Assembly (NCBI GenBank): GCA_030429345.1
Contig: JAUIFJ010000011.1
Span: 1 to 64,000, forward strand
Reading direction: 5' to 3'
DNA length: 64,000 nt
Origin: a bacterium
Lineage (GTDB): Bacteria > CAIWAD01
The notes beneath the pieces were generated by a model. It searched no databases, had not been told where the DNA came from, and saw nothing but the letters and a program-made list of their open reading frames with translations. Shown here one piece after another: positions 1 to 8,001 of this stretch. Position 1 is the first letter of the stretch; every line of letters begins with the position of its first letter. The position numbers and the translations under genes were made by a program.

Positions 1-349
1 TGGTGAAGCTTGAATAGGTTCGTTCATGGATGTTTCTATTTATCAGCCCCTTAAAAAGTTTCCGCCTGGAATGCTTCAGCAAAATCGTGGGGAGGCATTA
101 GGCGCAGGCGGGGGCCTATCTTGCATCACAATTGAATCGAACCGATCGCATTCGGACGCCACGGCCCCCCCCCCAACCATTTTGTCATTCCCGCCTGCGC
201 GGGAATGACGGGACAGGAGGGGATGTCAGGGCATTTGATTCAGAGGAAAAAGGCGTGTGATCCAAAACCACACCCGCACCATGTAGTGGTGCTTGCATAG
301 AATCGCCGCAGCATGCTGCGGGTCACCCTGCGCGCTTACGCACTCCCGT
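1..349. other. Intergenic region with hairpins
   Basis: No convincing gene. It holds three inverted repeats: the 11-bp stem at 184-209 (separate entry), GCACCA/TGGTGC at 276-292 with a 5-nt loop, and the perfect 16-nt palindrome CCGCAGCATGCTGCGG at 306-321. The last lies just beyond the stop of the downstream minus-strand DinB gene and may act as its terminator, although no T-run follows. Confidence 0.5.
184..209. repeat. Short interspersed hairpin repeat (GTCATTCCCGC type)
   Basis: Perfect inverted repeat GTCATTCCCGC / GCGGGAATGAC with a 4-nt CTGC loop. Hairpins of the form CATTCCCGC-N-GCGGGAATG are common dispersed repeats in many bacterial genomes. Only one copy is seen in this window. 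Confidence 0.6.
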
Positions 350-835
350 CTACACTTCCAGCGGTAAGTCAATCCCGTTCAGCGGCCGCCCCAGCAGGCG
401 GCAGATGGCGGTGATCTGTCCCAGGTGCATGAAGGCGTGGGTCAGGGGACGCATCACGACCTGGGCCGGCATCAGCTCGCGGTCGATGTTCTGCCAGGTG
501 GTCAGGGTGCGCGGCGTGTTGAGCTCTTCCAGGTCCGTGCTCCGCAAATAGTCCTGTGTCACGGCCGCCACCTCGGCGCGATGGGCCTCCAGGCTGTCGA
601 TGTCGCGGAACTCGGCGGCGCGGTCCTCGGCCAGCATCCGGTCGCGGATCACGCTGATCCAGTACTGCTCGGCAGCGATCACATGGTAGAACTGGTCGCG
701 CAGGCCGCCGACTCCAAAACCCTCCGGCCGCTGCAGCAGCAGCTCCTGCGTGAAGGCGCGGCAATGGTCCAGGGCCTTGGCCAGGCTTTTGTGGGTTCGA
801 TCGTGCACATCAAGGAGGGCTTCGGTGCGGTACAT
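350..835 (-). CDS. DinB superfamily protein
   Basis: A 161-residue protein of the DinB/YfiT-like four-helix metal-binding superfamily. The N-terminal helix starts MYRTEALLDVHDRTHKSL, a His lies in the middle helix (FYHVIAAEQYW), and the C-terminal helix has LTHAFMHLGQI, whose histidines are where this fold binds a divalent metal. The start at 835 was chosen because GGAGAAGCCCC precedes that ATG; an upstream in-frame ATG at 865 lacks a ribosome-binding site. DinB-like enzymes include thiol-dependent transferases and isomerases, but the substrate cannot be read from sequence. It stands alone upstream of the GATAGC-repeat/four-helix-bundle element. A second, unrelated-looking DinB protein lies at 11.6 kb. 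Confidence 0.8.
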   Translation of the reverse strand: MYRTEALLDVHDRTHKSLAKALDHCRAFTQELLLQRPEGFGVGGLRDQFYHVIAAEQYWISVIRDRMLAEDRAAEFRDIDSLEAHRAEVAAVTQDYLRSTDLEELNTPRTLTTWQNIDRELMPAQVVMRPLTHAFMHLGQITAICRLLGRPLNGIDLPLEV

Positions 836-866
836 GGGGCTTCTCCAATTGTTTGAACCTGACACA

Positions 867-901
867 ATCGCTATCGCTATCGGGATCGCTATCGCTATCG
901 A
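867..901. repeat. Left 35-bp inverted repeat of CGCTAT hexamers
   Basis: Short-period repeat (CGCTAT)n interrupted by CGGGAT in its centre. Its 35 bases are the exact reverse complement of 1492-1526, so the pair brackets the four-helix-bundle gene between them. Confidence 0.85.
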
Positions 902-942
902 TGCCGGAACCAGTCACTGCCCGTTCCTTTGCGAAGCAACCC

Positions 943-1308
943 CTATCTGGGGCAGTCACGATACCCTCGTCCTCCCAGGCGAGTGAGCATGCCCGCCACT
1001 CGATCCAGCATCCCTTTGCGTTCCACACTGATGGATTCATCCAAGGCATGGCTGAGAACCAGAATATCCTGAATCGCAGCACATTCCAGCACAGATCCAC
1101 GAGCGATCTCGAAAAAGCGTCTGCGATCGTTTGCCGCTGTCTTCCCGTTTCCCTCCGCGATGTTCAGCGGAATCGAAGTTGCTGCGCGAATCCACTGGTC
1201 GCGTGCGATCCTGTCCTTTGAGGGAAGAGTGCGGGAGTGTTCAAGGGCCCACTTCGTGTAGAGCAGGGCCAGTCTGTAGACATCCAGTTTCTCATGCATG
1301 AAAGCCAC
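943..1308 (-). CDS. Four-helix bundle protein (S23/IVP family)
   Basis: A 121-residue protein of the four-helix-bundle family known from 23S rRNA intervening sequences (S23/TIGR02436), also structurally akin to Avd of diversity-generating retroelements. Family hallmarks are visible: MHEKLDVYRLA at the N-terminus, then IRAATSIPLNIAEGNGK in the second helix and RRRFFEIARGSVLE. The GTG at 1308 is preferred because AAAGGAGG sits 8 nt upstream; the ATG at 1299 is farther away. The gene is flanked by perfect 35-bp inverted repeats at 867-901 and 1492-1526. Members probably bind nucleic acid, but their cellular role is unresolved. No rRNA gene is nearby, so this is a free-standing copy and not an rRNA intervening sequence. 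Confidence 0.85.
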   Translation of the reverse strand: MAFMHEKLDVYRLALLYTKWALEHSRTLPSKDRIARDQWIRAATSIPLNIAEGNGKTAANDRRRFFEIARGSVLECAAIQDILVLSHALDESISVERKGMLDRVAGMLTRLGGRGYRDCPR

Positions 1309-1491
1309 TTCGTTGTCCTCCTTTCAGTGGAGGACAGTTTGGCGCAGTCGGACGGTGGAAGCTACGATGGATGCTGTCCCTTTGGGTGGAAGTGATCGGC
1401 TTGACTGTTTGTGCTGACAGAATTCGCGATTTGTACGATTGTCCATTGGGTGTGGCTGAGTCCAGGGGGTGCCGGTGCTGGCATGCATCGA

Positions 1492-1526
1492 TCGATAGCG
1501 ATAGCGATCCCGATAGCGATAGCGAT
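1492..1526. repeat. Right 35-bp inverted repeat of GATAGC hexamers
   Basis: Exact reverse complement of 867-901, built from GATAGC hexamers with a central GATCCC. It lies upstream of the four-helix-bundle gene and about 120 bp before fabV. Confidence 0.85.
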
Positions 1527-1647
1527 GAAGAGGGGTGGGGCCGCCGCCATTCCGCCTCGCTTTCATCTTGCTTGGCCGCATGATAACTTGACCTGATCAT
1601 TGATTGTCGAATCCTGTCTGGAAGTTCTTTCCTTTCAGTAGTTTCCG

Positions 1648-2850
1648 ATGAAGGAGGCAGACATCAGCCAGGAAGTCATCCGCCCGCGCACCCGCGGGTT
1701 CATTTGCACCTCGGCCCACCCCACCGGATGCGCCCGCGAGGTCGAGGCGCAGATCCTCACTGCCCGGGAACAGCAGCAAAAGACCGGCGGCAAAATGCTG
1801 GTCGTCGGCAGTTCCATGGGCTATGGCCTTGCCACCCGCATCACGGGCGCTTTCACCTACGGTATGGATACCCTGGGCGTGGCCTTCGAGCGCCCGGCGC
1901 GCGGCAAGCGCAGCGCCTCCGCCGGCTGGTACAACACGGCGGCCTTCCACGACAAGGCCCGCGCCGCCGGCCTGGAATGCGATACCCTGCTCGGCGACGC
2001 CTTCAGCACGGAATTGCTTGACCAGGCCGTGGAGGCACTCAAGAGGGGCTACGCCCCCCTGGACTATTTCGTCTACAGCGTCGCCGCCCCGCGGCGCACG
2101 GACCCCGTCAGCGGGGAAGAGTATCACAGCGCGCTGAAGACCACCGAACAGACCTTTCACACGCGCTTCCTCGATGTGCAGAAGGGCACGCTGGCCCCGG
2201 CCTCCTTCGAGCCGGCCACCGAGGAGGAGATCCGTCACACGGTCAAGGTGATGGGCGGCGAGGATCTGGAGCGCTGGACCCTGCGCCTGAAGCAGGAAGG
2301 CCTGCTGGCTCCCGGCTGCCGCGTGATCGCCTATTCCTATGTCGGCCCGAAGGTGACACACCCGGTCTACCGCGAAGGCACCATCGGACACGCCAAAAAG
2401 CATCTCGAAGCCACTTGCCGGAAGCTCGACGAGGCCCTGGGCGAGGCGGGCAGCTGCCACGCCGTCGTCGCCAAGTCGATCGTGACACAGAGTTCCGCGG
2501 CGATCCCCGCCATCTCCCTCTACATGTCGCTGGCCTTCCGGGTGATGCGCGAGCACGGCCTGCACGAGGACGCCATGGGCCAGATCCAGCGGCTCTTCAA
2601 GGACCACATCGGTCCGGGCTGCCGGCCGCGGGTCGACGACGAGGGCCGCATCCGCATCGACGACTGGGAAATGCGCCCCGAGATCCAGCAGGAGATCTCG
2701 GATCTGTGGGACATCGCCACGGAGGAGAACGTGAAACAGATCGCGGATGTCGACGGCTTCTACCACGACTTCCTGCGCCTCTTCGGTTTCGACATTCCCG
2801 GTGTGGACTACGAGGCGCCTGTCGAGACCGAAGTGGAACTCGACCGGTGA
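1648..2850 (+). CDS. fabV: Enoyl-ACP/trans-2-enoyl-CoA reductase FabV
   Basis: A 400-residue NADH-dependent enoyl reductase of the FabV/TER family, catalysing the last reductive step of the fatty-acid elongation cycle (or crotonyl-CoA reduction) in the cytoplasm. Visible hallmarks are the N-terminal RPRTRGFICTSAHPTGC block, the cofactor loop VVGSSMGYGLATRI, and the family Tyr-X8-Lys catalytic motif in YREGTIGHAK after YSYVGPKVTHP. Length matches the family (about 400). The ATG at 1648 has only a weak upstream ribosome site, and an AAGGAGG occurs just after it, so the true start could be slightly downstream. FabV enzymes are typically triclosan-tolerant. The gene is followed, after about 100 bp, by pdxH. 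Confidence 0.95.
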   Translation: MKEADISQEVIRPRTRGFICTSAHPTGCAREVEAQILTAREQQQKTGGKMLVVGSSMGYGLATRITGAFTYGMDTLGVAFERPARGKRSASAGWYNTAAFHDKARAAGLECDTLLGDAFSTELLDQAVEALKRGYAPLDYFVYSVAAPRRTDPVSGEEYHSALKTTEQTFHTRFLDVQKGTLAPASFEPATEEEIRHTVKVMGGEDLERWTLRLKQEGLLAPGCRVIAYSYVGPKVTHPVYREGTIGHAKKHLEATCRKLDEALGEAGSCHAVVAKSIVTQSSAAIPAISLYMSLAFRVMREHGLHEDAMGQIQRLFKDHIGPGCRPRVDDEGRIRIDDWEMRPEIQQEISDLWDIATEENVKQIADVDGFYHDFLRLFGFDIPGVDYEAPVETEVELDR

Positions 2851-2947
2851 GCACCTTCGCCGGATCACGGCCCTGCCCGGCATCCGGCGGCGCGCCCGGT
2901 TTTCGCACTCCAGCAAATCCATGTGTAACCCAGCTCAGGGAGACCCG

Positions 2948-3547
2948 ATGAGACTGCAACGCGGCCGCATGCAGAAGGACCCGTATCACCAGTTCGATGC
3001 CTGGTATCGCGAATACCGCGAGGTGGCGACACACGATCCGACCAGCATGATCCTGGCAACGGCGGACGCCGGCGGCAAGCCGAGCACGCGCGTTGTGCTG
3101 CTCAAGGGCTACAGCCCGGAGGGCTTCCTCTTCTATTCCAACCTGGGCAGCCGCAAGGGCAACGACCTGGCGGCCAATCCCCGCGCCGCGCTGCTCTTCC
3201 ACTGGCCGGAGAAGGAGCGCCAGATCCGCGTCAGCGGCCCGGTCAGCGACCTGGACCGGGAACAGGTGCTGGAGTACTTCCACAGCCGGCCGCGTGGATC
3301 ACAGCTTGCTGCCGCCATCTCGAAGCAGAGCCGCCCGGTGCCTTCGCTGCACCAGCTGGTCGAAGAGCACCACCACATGAGGTCGAAGCTGGAAGGCCAG
3401 GAAGTCCCCCTGCCTGATGACTGGGGCGGCTGGCTGCTGAAGCCTGAAGAGGTCGAGTTCTGGCAGGCGGGGGCCGATCGCCTGCACGATCGCATTTTGT
3501 ATACGCCGGAGGGCGCCGGCTGGAAGCTGGATCGCCTCTACCCCTAG
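2948..3547 (+). CDS. pdxH: Pyridoxamine 5'-phosphate oxidase
   Basis: A 199-residue FMN-dependent oxidase that converts pyridoxine or pyridoxamine 5'-phosphate to pyridoxal 5'-phosphate, the last step of B6 synthesis. Typical blocks are DPTSMILATADAGGKPSTRVVLLKG near the N-terminus, FYSNLGSRKGNDL (FMN-phosphate contact region), and the C-terminal RLYP ending. The ATG at 2948 is preceded by GGGAG; an open frame extends further upstream but lacks homology. AMP nucleosidase follows after 15 bp, so the two are probably cotranscribed. pdxJ, at 51.2 kb in this window, supplies the earlier step and indicates the DXP-dependent B6 route. Confidence 0.95.
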   Translation: MRLQRGRMQKDPYHQFDAWYREYREVATHDPTSMILATADAGGKPSTRVVLLKGYSPEGFLFYSNLGSRKGNDLAANPRAALLFHWPEKERQIRVSGPVSDLDREQVLEYFHSRPRGSQLAAAISKQSRPVPSLHQLVEEHHHMRSKLEGQEVPLPDDWGGWLLKPEEVEFWQAGADRLHDRILYTPEGAGWKLDRLYP

Positions 3548-3562
3548 GAAGGAGCGCGCGAC

Positions 3563-4336
3563 ATGGTCAAGCGCATGGAACTGGCGAAGAACTGGCTGCC
3601 CCGGTATACGGGCATGCCCCTGGAGAACTTCGGCCCCTACATCCTGCTGACCAATTTCAGCAACTACGTGACGACCTTCGCCGAACTCTTCAACTGCGAT
3701 GTCTTCGGCGTCGGCCGGCCGATGCAGGCGGCGACGAACTCCAACGGGCTGACCATTGTCAATTTCGGAATCGGCTCGCCCAACGCGGCCACGGTGATGG
3801 ACCTGTTGACGGCTGTCCAGCCCAAGGGCGTCCTCTTCCTGGGCAAGTGCGGCGGGCTGAAATCAAGCACGGAAATCGGCCATTTCGTGCTGCCCATCGG
3901 CGCGATCCGCGGGGAGGGAACCAGCGACGACTATTTTCCGCCGGAAGTGCCAGCGCTGCCCTCCTTCAAGCTGCACAAGTTTGTCAGCCAGAAGATTGTC
4001 GAGCGCAAACTCGAGTACCGGACGGGAGTGGTCTATACGACGAACCGGCGCGTCTGGGAGCACGACGACGGATTCCAGAACAAGCTGCAGCAGATGACCT
4101 GTCTGGCCATCGACATGGAGACGGCGACGGTTTTCATTGTCGGCCACTACAACGAGATCGCCCGTGGCGCATTGCTGCTCGTCAGCGATGTGCCGATCAC
4201 TCCGGAAGGCGTCAAGACCGAAGCCTCGGATGCGAAGGTCACCCAGAACTGGGCGCGCACGCACCTGGAGCTGGGCATCGACGCCATGACCGAAATCGGG
4301 CAGAAGGGCGAGAAGATCAAGCACTTCTATTATTAG
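3563..4336 (+). CDS. amn: AMP nucleosidase (short form)
   Basis: A 257-residue protein of the nucleoside phosphorylase/AMP nucleosidase superfamily, matching the short AMN form found in Bacteroidota rather than the roughly 480-residue proteobacterial enzyme. It should hydrolyse AMP to adenine and ribose 5-phosphate. Visible landmarks are TIVNFGIGSPNAATVMDLL, the glycine-rich LFLGKCGGLK, and CLAIDMETATVF, where the Glu of the D-M-E-T motif contacts the ribose in this superfamily. RBS AAGGAGCG lies before the ATG. It follows pdxH by 15 bp; both handle phosphorylated nucleotide-like cofactors, but a shared pathway is not established. Confidence 0.88.
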   Translation: MVKRMELAKNWLPRYTGMPLENFGPYILLTNFSNYVTTFAELFNCDVFGVGRPMQAATNSNGLTIVNFGIGSPNAATVMDLLTAVQPKGVLFLGKCGGLKSSTEIGHFVLPIGAIRGEGTSDDYFPPEVPALPSFKLHKFVSQKIVERKLEYRTGVVYTTNRRVWEHDDGFQNKLQQMTCLAIDMETATVFIVGHYNEIARGALLLVSDVPITPEGVKTEASDAKVTQNWARTHLELGIDAMTEIGQKGEKIKHFYY

Positions 4337-4813
4337 GTCGAGGCCGAAGCGGGTCCAAAGCGGACGCAGCCTTGAGATGGCTTGATTCTTGCTGGGCAAT
4401 TGAACCAGAGATCGTCCACCGCAGCAAGATGAATCGTTCTTCTGTGCGCAGGCATTGCCTTCGAAGGCGCGCCAGCACGGGAGTGGGGAATTCTCCAATC
4501 CGAAGAGGATCTGGGTGGCCTGCGGTGAATCGTGAACAGAATCGACGCAACAGGTGTTCGATTTCTGGCAGGGGGCCGGGCCCGGGTTTTCGTTGTTTTT
4601 CAGCCCGGTTATTGAAGTTTTTGGCGAAACCGTTCCCGCGGGCGCGTTTCGGCAAAGGGCCGGGATCGGCTTCCTGACTAGTTTTGCAGGCCTGTCGAGG
4701 CCATTGCACAGCTTGCCAATTAAGAAAAATTAACCTATTGTTTCTGATAGGCTTAATTTCAGCGCGTTGCTTTCCGATAGAGAGCGGAAAGTCAGAGCAC
4801 AACCGGGGTTGCC
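4337..4813. other. Intergenic region, AT-rich promoter-like segment
   Basis: No gene supported. A GC-rich palindromic stretch (GGGCCGGGCCCGGG) followed by TTTT near 4571-4588 may terminate the amn transcript. Around 4720-4756 the composition turns AT-rich and contains nested inverted repeats TTAAG...CCTAT-N8-ATAGG-CTTAA. A weak -35/-10 pair (TTGCCA at 4713, TATTGT at 4736) suggests that the promoter and possible operator of the following small HTH gene lie here. Confidence 0.4.
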
Positions 4814-5056
4814 ATGGCCAGAAAATCGATCGAGCTTTCATACGAACCGACCCGTTCCTGGACGCCGGATCTGGATCGTACTTCCTTCAGCCTGAAGAAG
4901 GTGCAGGAAGAGTTTACCTGCCGTGTGGTGATGGAGATCCTGAATCGTTTTCAGGGTGACATCAAGGCAGCCGCCAACTATATGCAGGTGAGCGAACGCA
5001 GTGTTTATCGCTGGATCAAGAAGGACAGCGATACCTCACGCGAGAGTAGTCTGTAG
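4814..5056 (+). CDS. Small Fis-type helix-turn-helix protein
   Basis: An 80-residue protein whose C-terminal half is a Fis/HTH_8-like DNA-binding domain: VVMEILNRFQGDIKAAANYM followed by the recognition helix SERSVYRWIKK, as in the C-terminus of NtrC-family activators. The N-terminal 35 residues (SIELSYEPTRSWTPDLDR) have no recognised domain. There is no AAA+ domain, so it cannot itself activate sigma-54 polymerase. A GGGG sequence 5 nt before the ATG is the likely ribosome site. An AT-rich inverted repeat about 60-90 bp upstream could be its own operator. It lies directly upstream of the secreted LVIVD protein; a regulatory link is possible but unproven. Confidence 0.7.
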   Translation: MARKSIELSYEPTRSWTPDLDRTSFSLKKVQEEFTCRVVMEILNRFQGDIKAAANYMQVSERSVYRWIKKDSDTSRESSL

Positions 5057-5123
5057 AGTCCAGCAGTCTCTCCGCTTCCACAGCTGACCGACCCACCATA
5101 TGTCGCCAAACGGTGACAGCCGG

Positions 5124-7262
5124 ATGCAGTGCATCACTTTTCTCTGGACCCTTTGTTCCTGTCTGGCGGGGCTGACTCCGCTTGTGCAGGATGCGCGGGC
5201 CCAGGACTGTGTCGACCTTCGGGACTATCCCCGCATCTCTTTTGAAGCTTCCGCATCGGGAGTGCTGCAGCTTCTCTCTTTCGGGGAGCTGGTGCTTGTG
5301 CTGGGGGAGGACCGCCAGCTGCGAATCCTGGACTCCCAGCAGCCGGAAGCGGATCCCATTGGGCAGTACCAGGCGGGATCGAACCTGACGGCCATGGCTC
5401 TGGACGTCGATCGACTGGCCATCAGCTCCCAGATCGGCGTGCTGCTGCTGGATTTGCAGGATCCTTCGCAGCCGGACAGCCTGGGTCTGGTTCTGCTGCC
5501 CTTCTCTCCCAATCGCCTGGTGCTGGAAGGCGACCGGCTGGCGGTCGGTTCCTTCAACCAGGGGCTGGTCTACTGCAATATCGAAGACCCTTCCCAGCCC
5601 GACGTGATCTGGACATCGCCTGAAATCTCCTTCAATGCCGGACTCGTTCCCACGACCGATGGATTGGCGGCCCTGGACCTGATGGGGCTCCTGCAATTCT
5701 ACGAACTGGGAGAGGACTCCCTGCTGACGCGGGGCAGCCTGCCGGAAATCGGCCTGGCCAATGGACTGGTCGCATTCGGGGACACCCTCGCGGTCAACGG
5801 GGTCGATGGGACGATCCTGGTCGATGCCCGGAATCCCGATGCCCCTGCCGTGATCGGCTCCCTGGACGAGAACAACTGGCGAGCGGCACGACGCGAAGGA
5901 TCCTTCCTGCTGCTTCTGGATCCCGCCTCCCTTCGTGTGTTGGACTTCCAGGACGCCCTCAATCCGGTCGCGCGTCTCCGCGTCGGAGTGAACTCGGGCA
6001 GGGACCTTCTGCAGGTAGACGGGGCCTTGTGGCTGGCCTCGGCCGACAACTTGCTGGGACTGGAGAACCTGGACGCTCCGCCTCTTGAGCCTTCCTCCGG
6101 TGTGACGCTTCCCGGCCAGCTGCAGAGCCTGAGTGTCTACGGGGACTACTACCTGGCGGCGCGCACAGCGGTCGACGGAATCGGCCTTTCTGTTTTCGAC
6201 CTGAGCACTCCAGGTTTTCCGGTGGAGGTCGGTTCGGCCTTTGGATTCAGCAATGCCTCGCAGGTGGTCACCGCAAGGAATCACGCCTACTTGCCCACGA
6301 CACAGGGCGTGCGAATCGTCGACCTGGAGTTTCCCTGGACTCCGCTCTATGCGGGGGATTTCCGCGATGGGGAATCACAGCTGCAGCTTGCCGCGGGCGA
6401 TTCGACGCTCTATGTGCTCGACTCGGAGGATCTGCTGCATGTCTACAGCCTGGAGGATCCGCTGGCGCCGGCATTCCGCGGAAGCCTGGCGCTGGAGCAC
6501 AACCCGACAACGATCCGGGTCTGCGGACAGCGGCTATATGTTCCCAGCGCCGGACTCGGCCTGCAGATTCTCGACCTGTCGGACCCCTGGTCTCCGGGGC
6601 TTCTTGGAGCACACGAGATTCTCAGCCCGCAGTTCGACCTGCTCTGCGAAGGCGAACGGGTCTGGATCGGCTGCCGCGAGGAAGGCCTGCTCTGCGTGGA
6701 TGTCGGCGATCCGGCCAACCCGCAGCGCCTGTCCAGCACCCCGATGGCAGGATTCTTCCTGGACGCGGACCGGATCGGCAACACGCTCTACGTGGCCGGA
6801 GGAGAGGCGGGCGTTGCCGTATACGACGTCGGTGATCCGGCTGCCCCGGTGAGAATCGGGAATCTCTTCCACCAGGGCTACTGCCGCGCGGTGATCGCCG
6901 AGGCGGACAGGGTGCTGGGCGCCTGGAGTACGGAAGGGCTGCAGCTCTTTCCCCCGCAGTGCGACGACAGTGTCGACCTCTTGCCGCCCGCAGCTCCGGC
7001 CTCCTTTGCCCTGCATGCCCCGGCTCCGAATCCCTTCAATCCGCAGACGATTCTTCGCTATCGCCTGGAGAAGCCGATGTCGGTGCAGTTCCATGTATAC
7101 AGTGTGACAGGCGCGAGGGTGGCAAGCCGGAATGCGGGAGTCCAGGCGGCGGGTGACCATTCCTGGACGTACCGGGGACAGGGCCTGGCCAGCGGCCTCT
7201 ACCTGATTTCGCTGCAGACGCCTGCAGGCGCGCAGACACGCAAGGCGCTGTTGCTGAAGTAG
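5124..7262 (+). CDS. Secreted LVIVD-repeat protein with T9SS sorting domain
   Basis: An exported protein of about 712 residues. An N-terminal signal peptide (MQCITFLWTLCSCLAGL...ARAQ) is followed by many roughly 45-residue LVIVD-type beta-propeller repeats of the form LxVxDLxDPxxPxxxG (for example VYDVGDPAAPVRIGN). A C-terminal domain of about 80 residues begins PAPNPFNPQTILRYRLE and ends GLYLISLQTPAGAQTRKALLLK, the usual FlgD-like / type IX sorting signal. It is probably delivered to the cell surface. The ATG at 5124 was chosen because the signal peptide begins there; an in-frame ATG at 5100 would add an unlikely 8-residue leader. Binding partner and function are unknown. Confidence 0.8.
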   Translation: MQCITFLWTLCSCLAGLTPLVQDARAQDCVDLRDYPRISFEASASGVLQLLSFGELVLVLGEDRQLRILDSQQPEADPIGQYQAGSNLTAMALDVDRLAISSQIGVLLLDLQDPSQPDSLGLVLLPFSPNRLVLEGDRLAVGSFNQGLVYCNIEDPSQPDVIWTSPEISFNAGLVPTTDGLAALDLMGLLQFYELGEDSLLTRGSLPEIGLANGLVAFGDTLAVNGVDGTILVDARNPDAPAVIGSLDENNWRAARREGSFLLLLDPASLRVLDFQDALNPVARLRVGVNSGRDLLQVDGALWLASADNLLGLENLDAPPLEPSSGVTLPGQLQSLSVYGDYYLAARTAVDGIGLSVFDLSTPGFPVEVGSAFGFSNASQVVTARNHAYLPTTQGVRIVDLEFPWTPLYAGDFRDGESQLQLAAGDSTLYVLDSEDLLHVYSLEDPLAPAFRGSLALEHNPTTIRVCGQRLYVPSAGLGLQILDLSDPWSPGLLGAHEILSPQFDLLCEGERVWIGCREEGLLCVDVGDPANPQRLSSTPMAGFFLDADRIGNTLYVAGGEAGVAVYDVGDPAAPVRIGNLFHQGYCRAVIAEADRVLGAWSTEGLQLFPPQCDDSVDLLPPAAPASFALHAPAPNPFNPQTILRYRLEKPMSVQFHVYSVTGARVASRNAGVQAAGDHSWTYRGQGLASGLYLISLQTPAGAQTRKALLLK

Positions 7263-7306
7263 AACCGCATCGACGCGGGCGGCGAGCGGCGAGCGGCGAG
7301 TGGCAG

Positions 7307-7759
7307 CTATTTCGTGGAAGGGTGCCGGTGTCCGGCGTGTTCCGCGCAGCGCGCGCAGTTGACCCATTCCGCGTCCCCGTCCGTGTAGTGCTCCTTCTTC
7401 CAGATGGGCACGCGGTGTTTCAATTCGTCGATCACGAACTGGCAGGCCTCGAAGGCCTCGCCGCGATGTCCGCTGAGCGCTCCGACCCAGACAGCCACAT
7501 CCCCGATTTCCAGGGCGCCCGTGCGGTGCACGCAGGCCAGGCCCAGCAGCGGAAAGCGCTCGCCGGCTTCGGCCAGGATGCGCTTCATTTCCCTTTCGGC
7601 CAGTCCGGGATAGGCCTCGTACTCCAGGCGGTCCACGGAGCGGCCCTCGTTGCTGTTGCGTACACGCCCCTCGAAGGAAACCAGGGCGCCGGCCCCGGGA
7701 GCGGCAAGCTCCCGGTTCAGGGCGGCGCAGTCGATCGGTACAGCCTGTAGACGAAACAT
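7307..7759 (-). CDS. moaE: Molybdopterin synthase catalytic subunit MoaE
   Basis: A 150-residue large subunit of molybdopterin synthase, which converts cyclic pyranopterin monophosphate to molybdopterin using the MoaD thiocarboxylate. Family blocks are GALVSFEGRVRN, YEAYPGLAEREM, VHRTGALEIGD, and GHRGEAFEACQFVIDELKHRVPIWKKE with the active-site lysines. The ATG at 7759 gives the normal family length; longer reading upstream overlaps moaD. A C-terminal tail with CARCAEHAGHRH is slightly Cys/His-rich. It is the last gene of the minus-strand operon moeA-moaC-mobA-moaD-moaE, only 2 bp after moaD. Confidence 0.95.
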   Translation of the reverse strand: MFRLQAVPIDCAALNRELAAPGAGALVSFEGRVRNSNEGRSVDRLEYEAYPGLAEREMKRILAEAGERFPLLGLACVHRTGALEIGDVAVWVGALSGHRGEAFEACQFVIDELKHRVPIWKKEHYTDGDAEWVNCARCAEHAGHRHPSTK

Positions 7760-7761
7760 GT

Positions 7762-8001
7762 TCAGCCTCCGGCCACGGGGGGAATGAAGACGACGCGATC
7801 GCCCTCGCACAGGGATCGATTCCAGGAAGAGAAGTCGTCGTTGACGGCGGCGCGCAGGTGCTCCCGGTCCATGCCGAAGCCGTGCGCGCGGTTCAGCTCC
7901 TCGTAGAGATCGCCGACAGTAGGGGCCTCCGTGATGCACGTCTCGCTGGAAAGGCCGCGCAGCTCGCGCAGGCGGGCGAAATAGTCGACCTGGATCTTCA
8001 C
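7762..8001 (-). CDS. moaD: Molybdopterin synthase sulfur-carrier subunit MoaD
   Basis: A 79-residue ubiquitin-like sulfur carrier. It starts with a GTG (KIQVDYFARLRELRG) that overlaps the end of mobA by 4 bp and is preceded by GGAGGGAGGA. The beta-grasp core (VGDLYEELN, AAVNDDF) and the terminal PPVAGG are visible; the last Gly is adenylylated by MoeB and converted to a thiocarboxylate, then delivers sulfur to MoaE, encoded immediately downstream. Its short length and lack of an ATG hide it inside a longer spurious frame. No moeB-like E1 enzyme is encoded in this window. Confidence 0.92.
   Translation of the reverse strand: MKIQVDYFARLRELRGLSSETCITEAPTVGDLYEELNRAHGFGMDREHLRAAVNDDFSSWNRSLCEGDRVVFIPPVAGG

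Noticed and set aside
867-1526. Possible CRISPR or rRNA intervening sequence around the hexamer repeats
   Set aside because: Repeats are contiguous hexamers in inverted orientation, and no rRNA sequence surrounds the four-helix-bundle gene.
4317-4841. A 174-codon minus-strand open frame downstream of amn
   Set aside because: No start signal, no recognisable motif, and it spans a terminator-like palindrome and the promoter region of the next gene.
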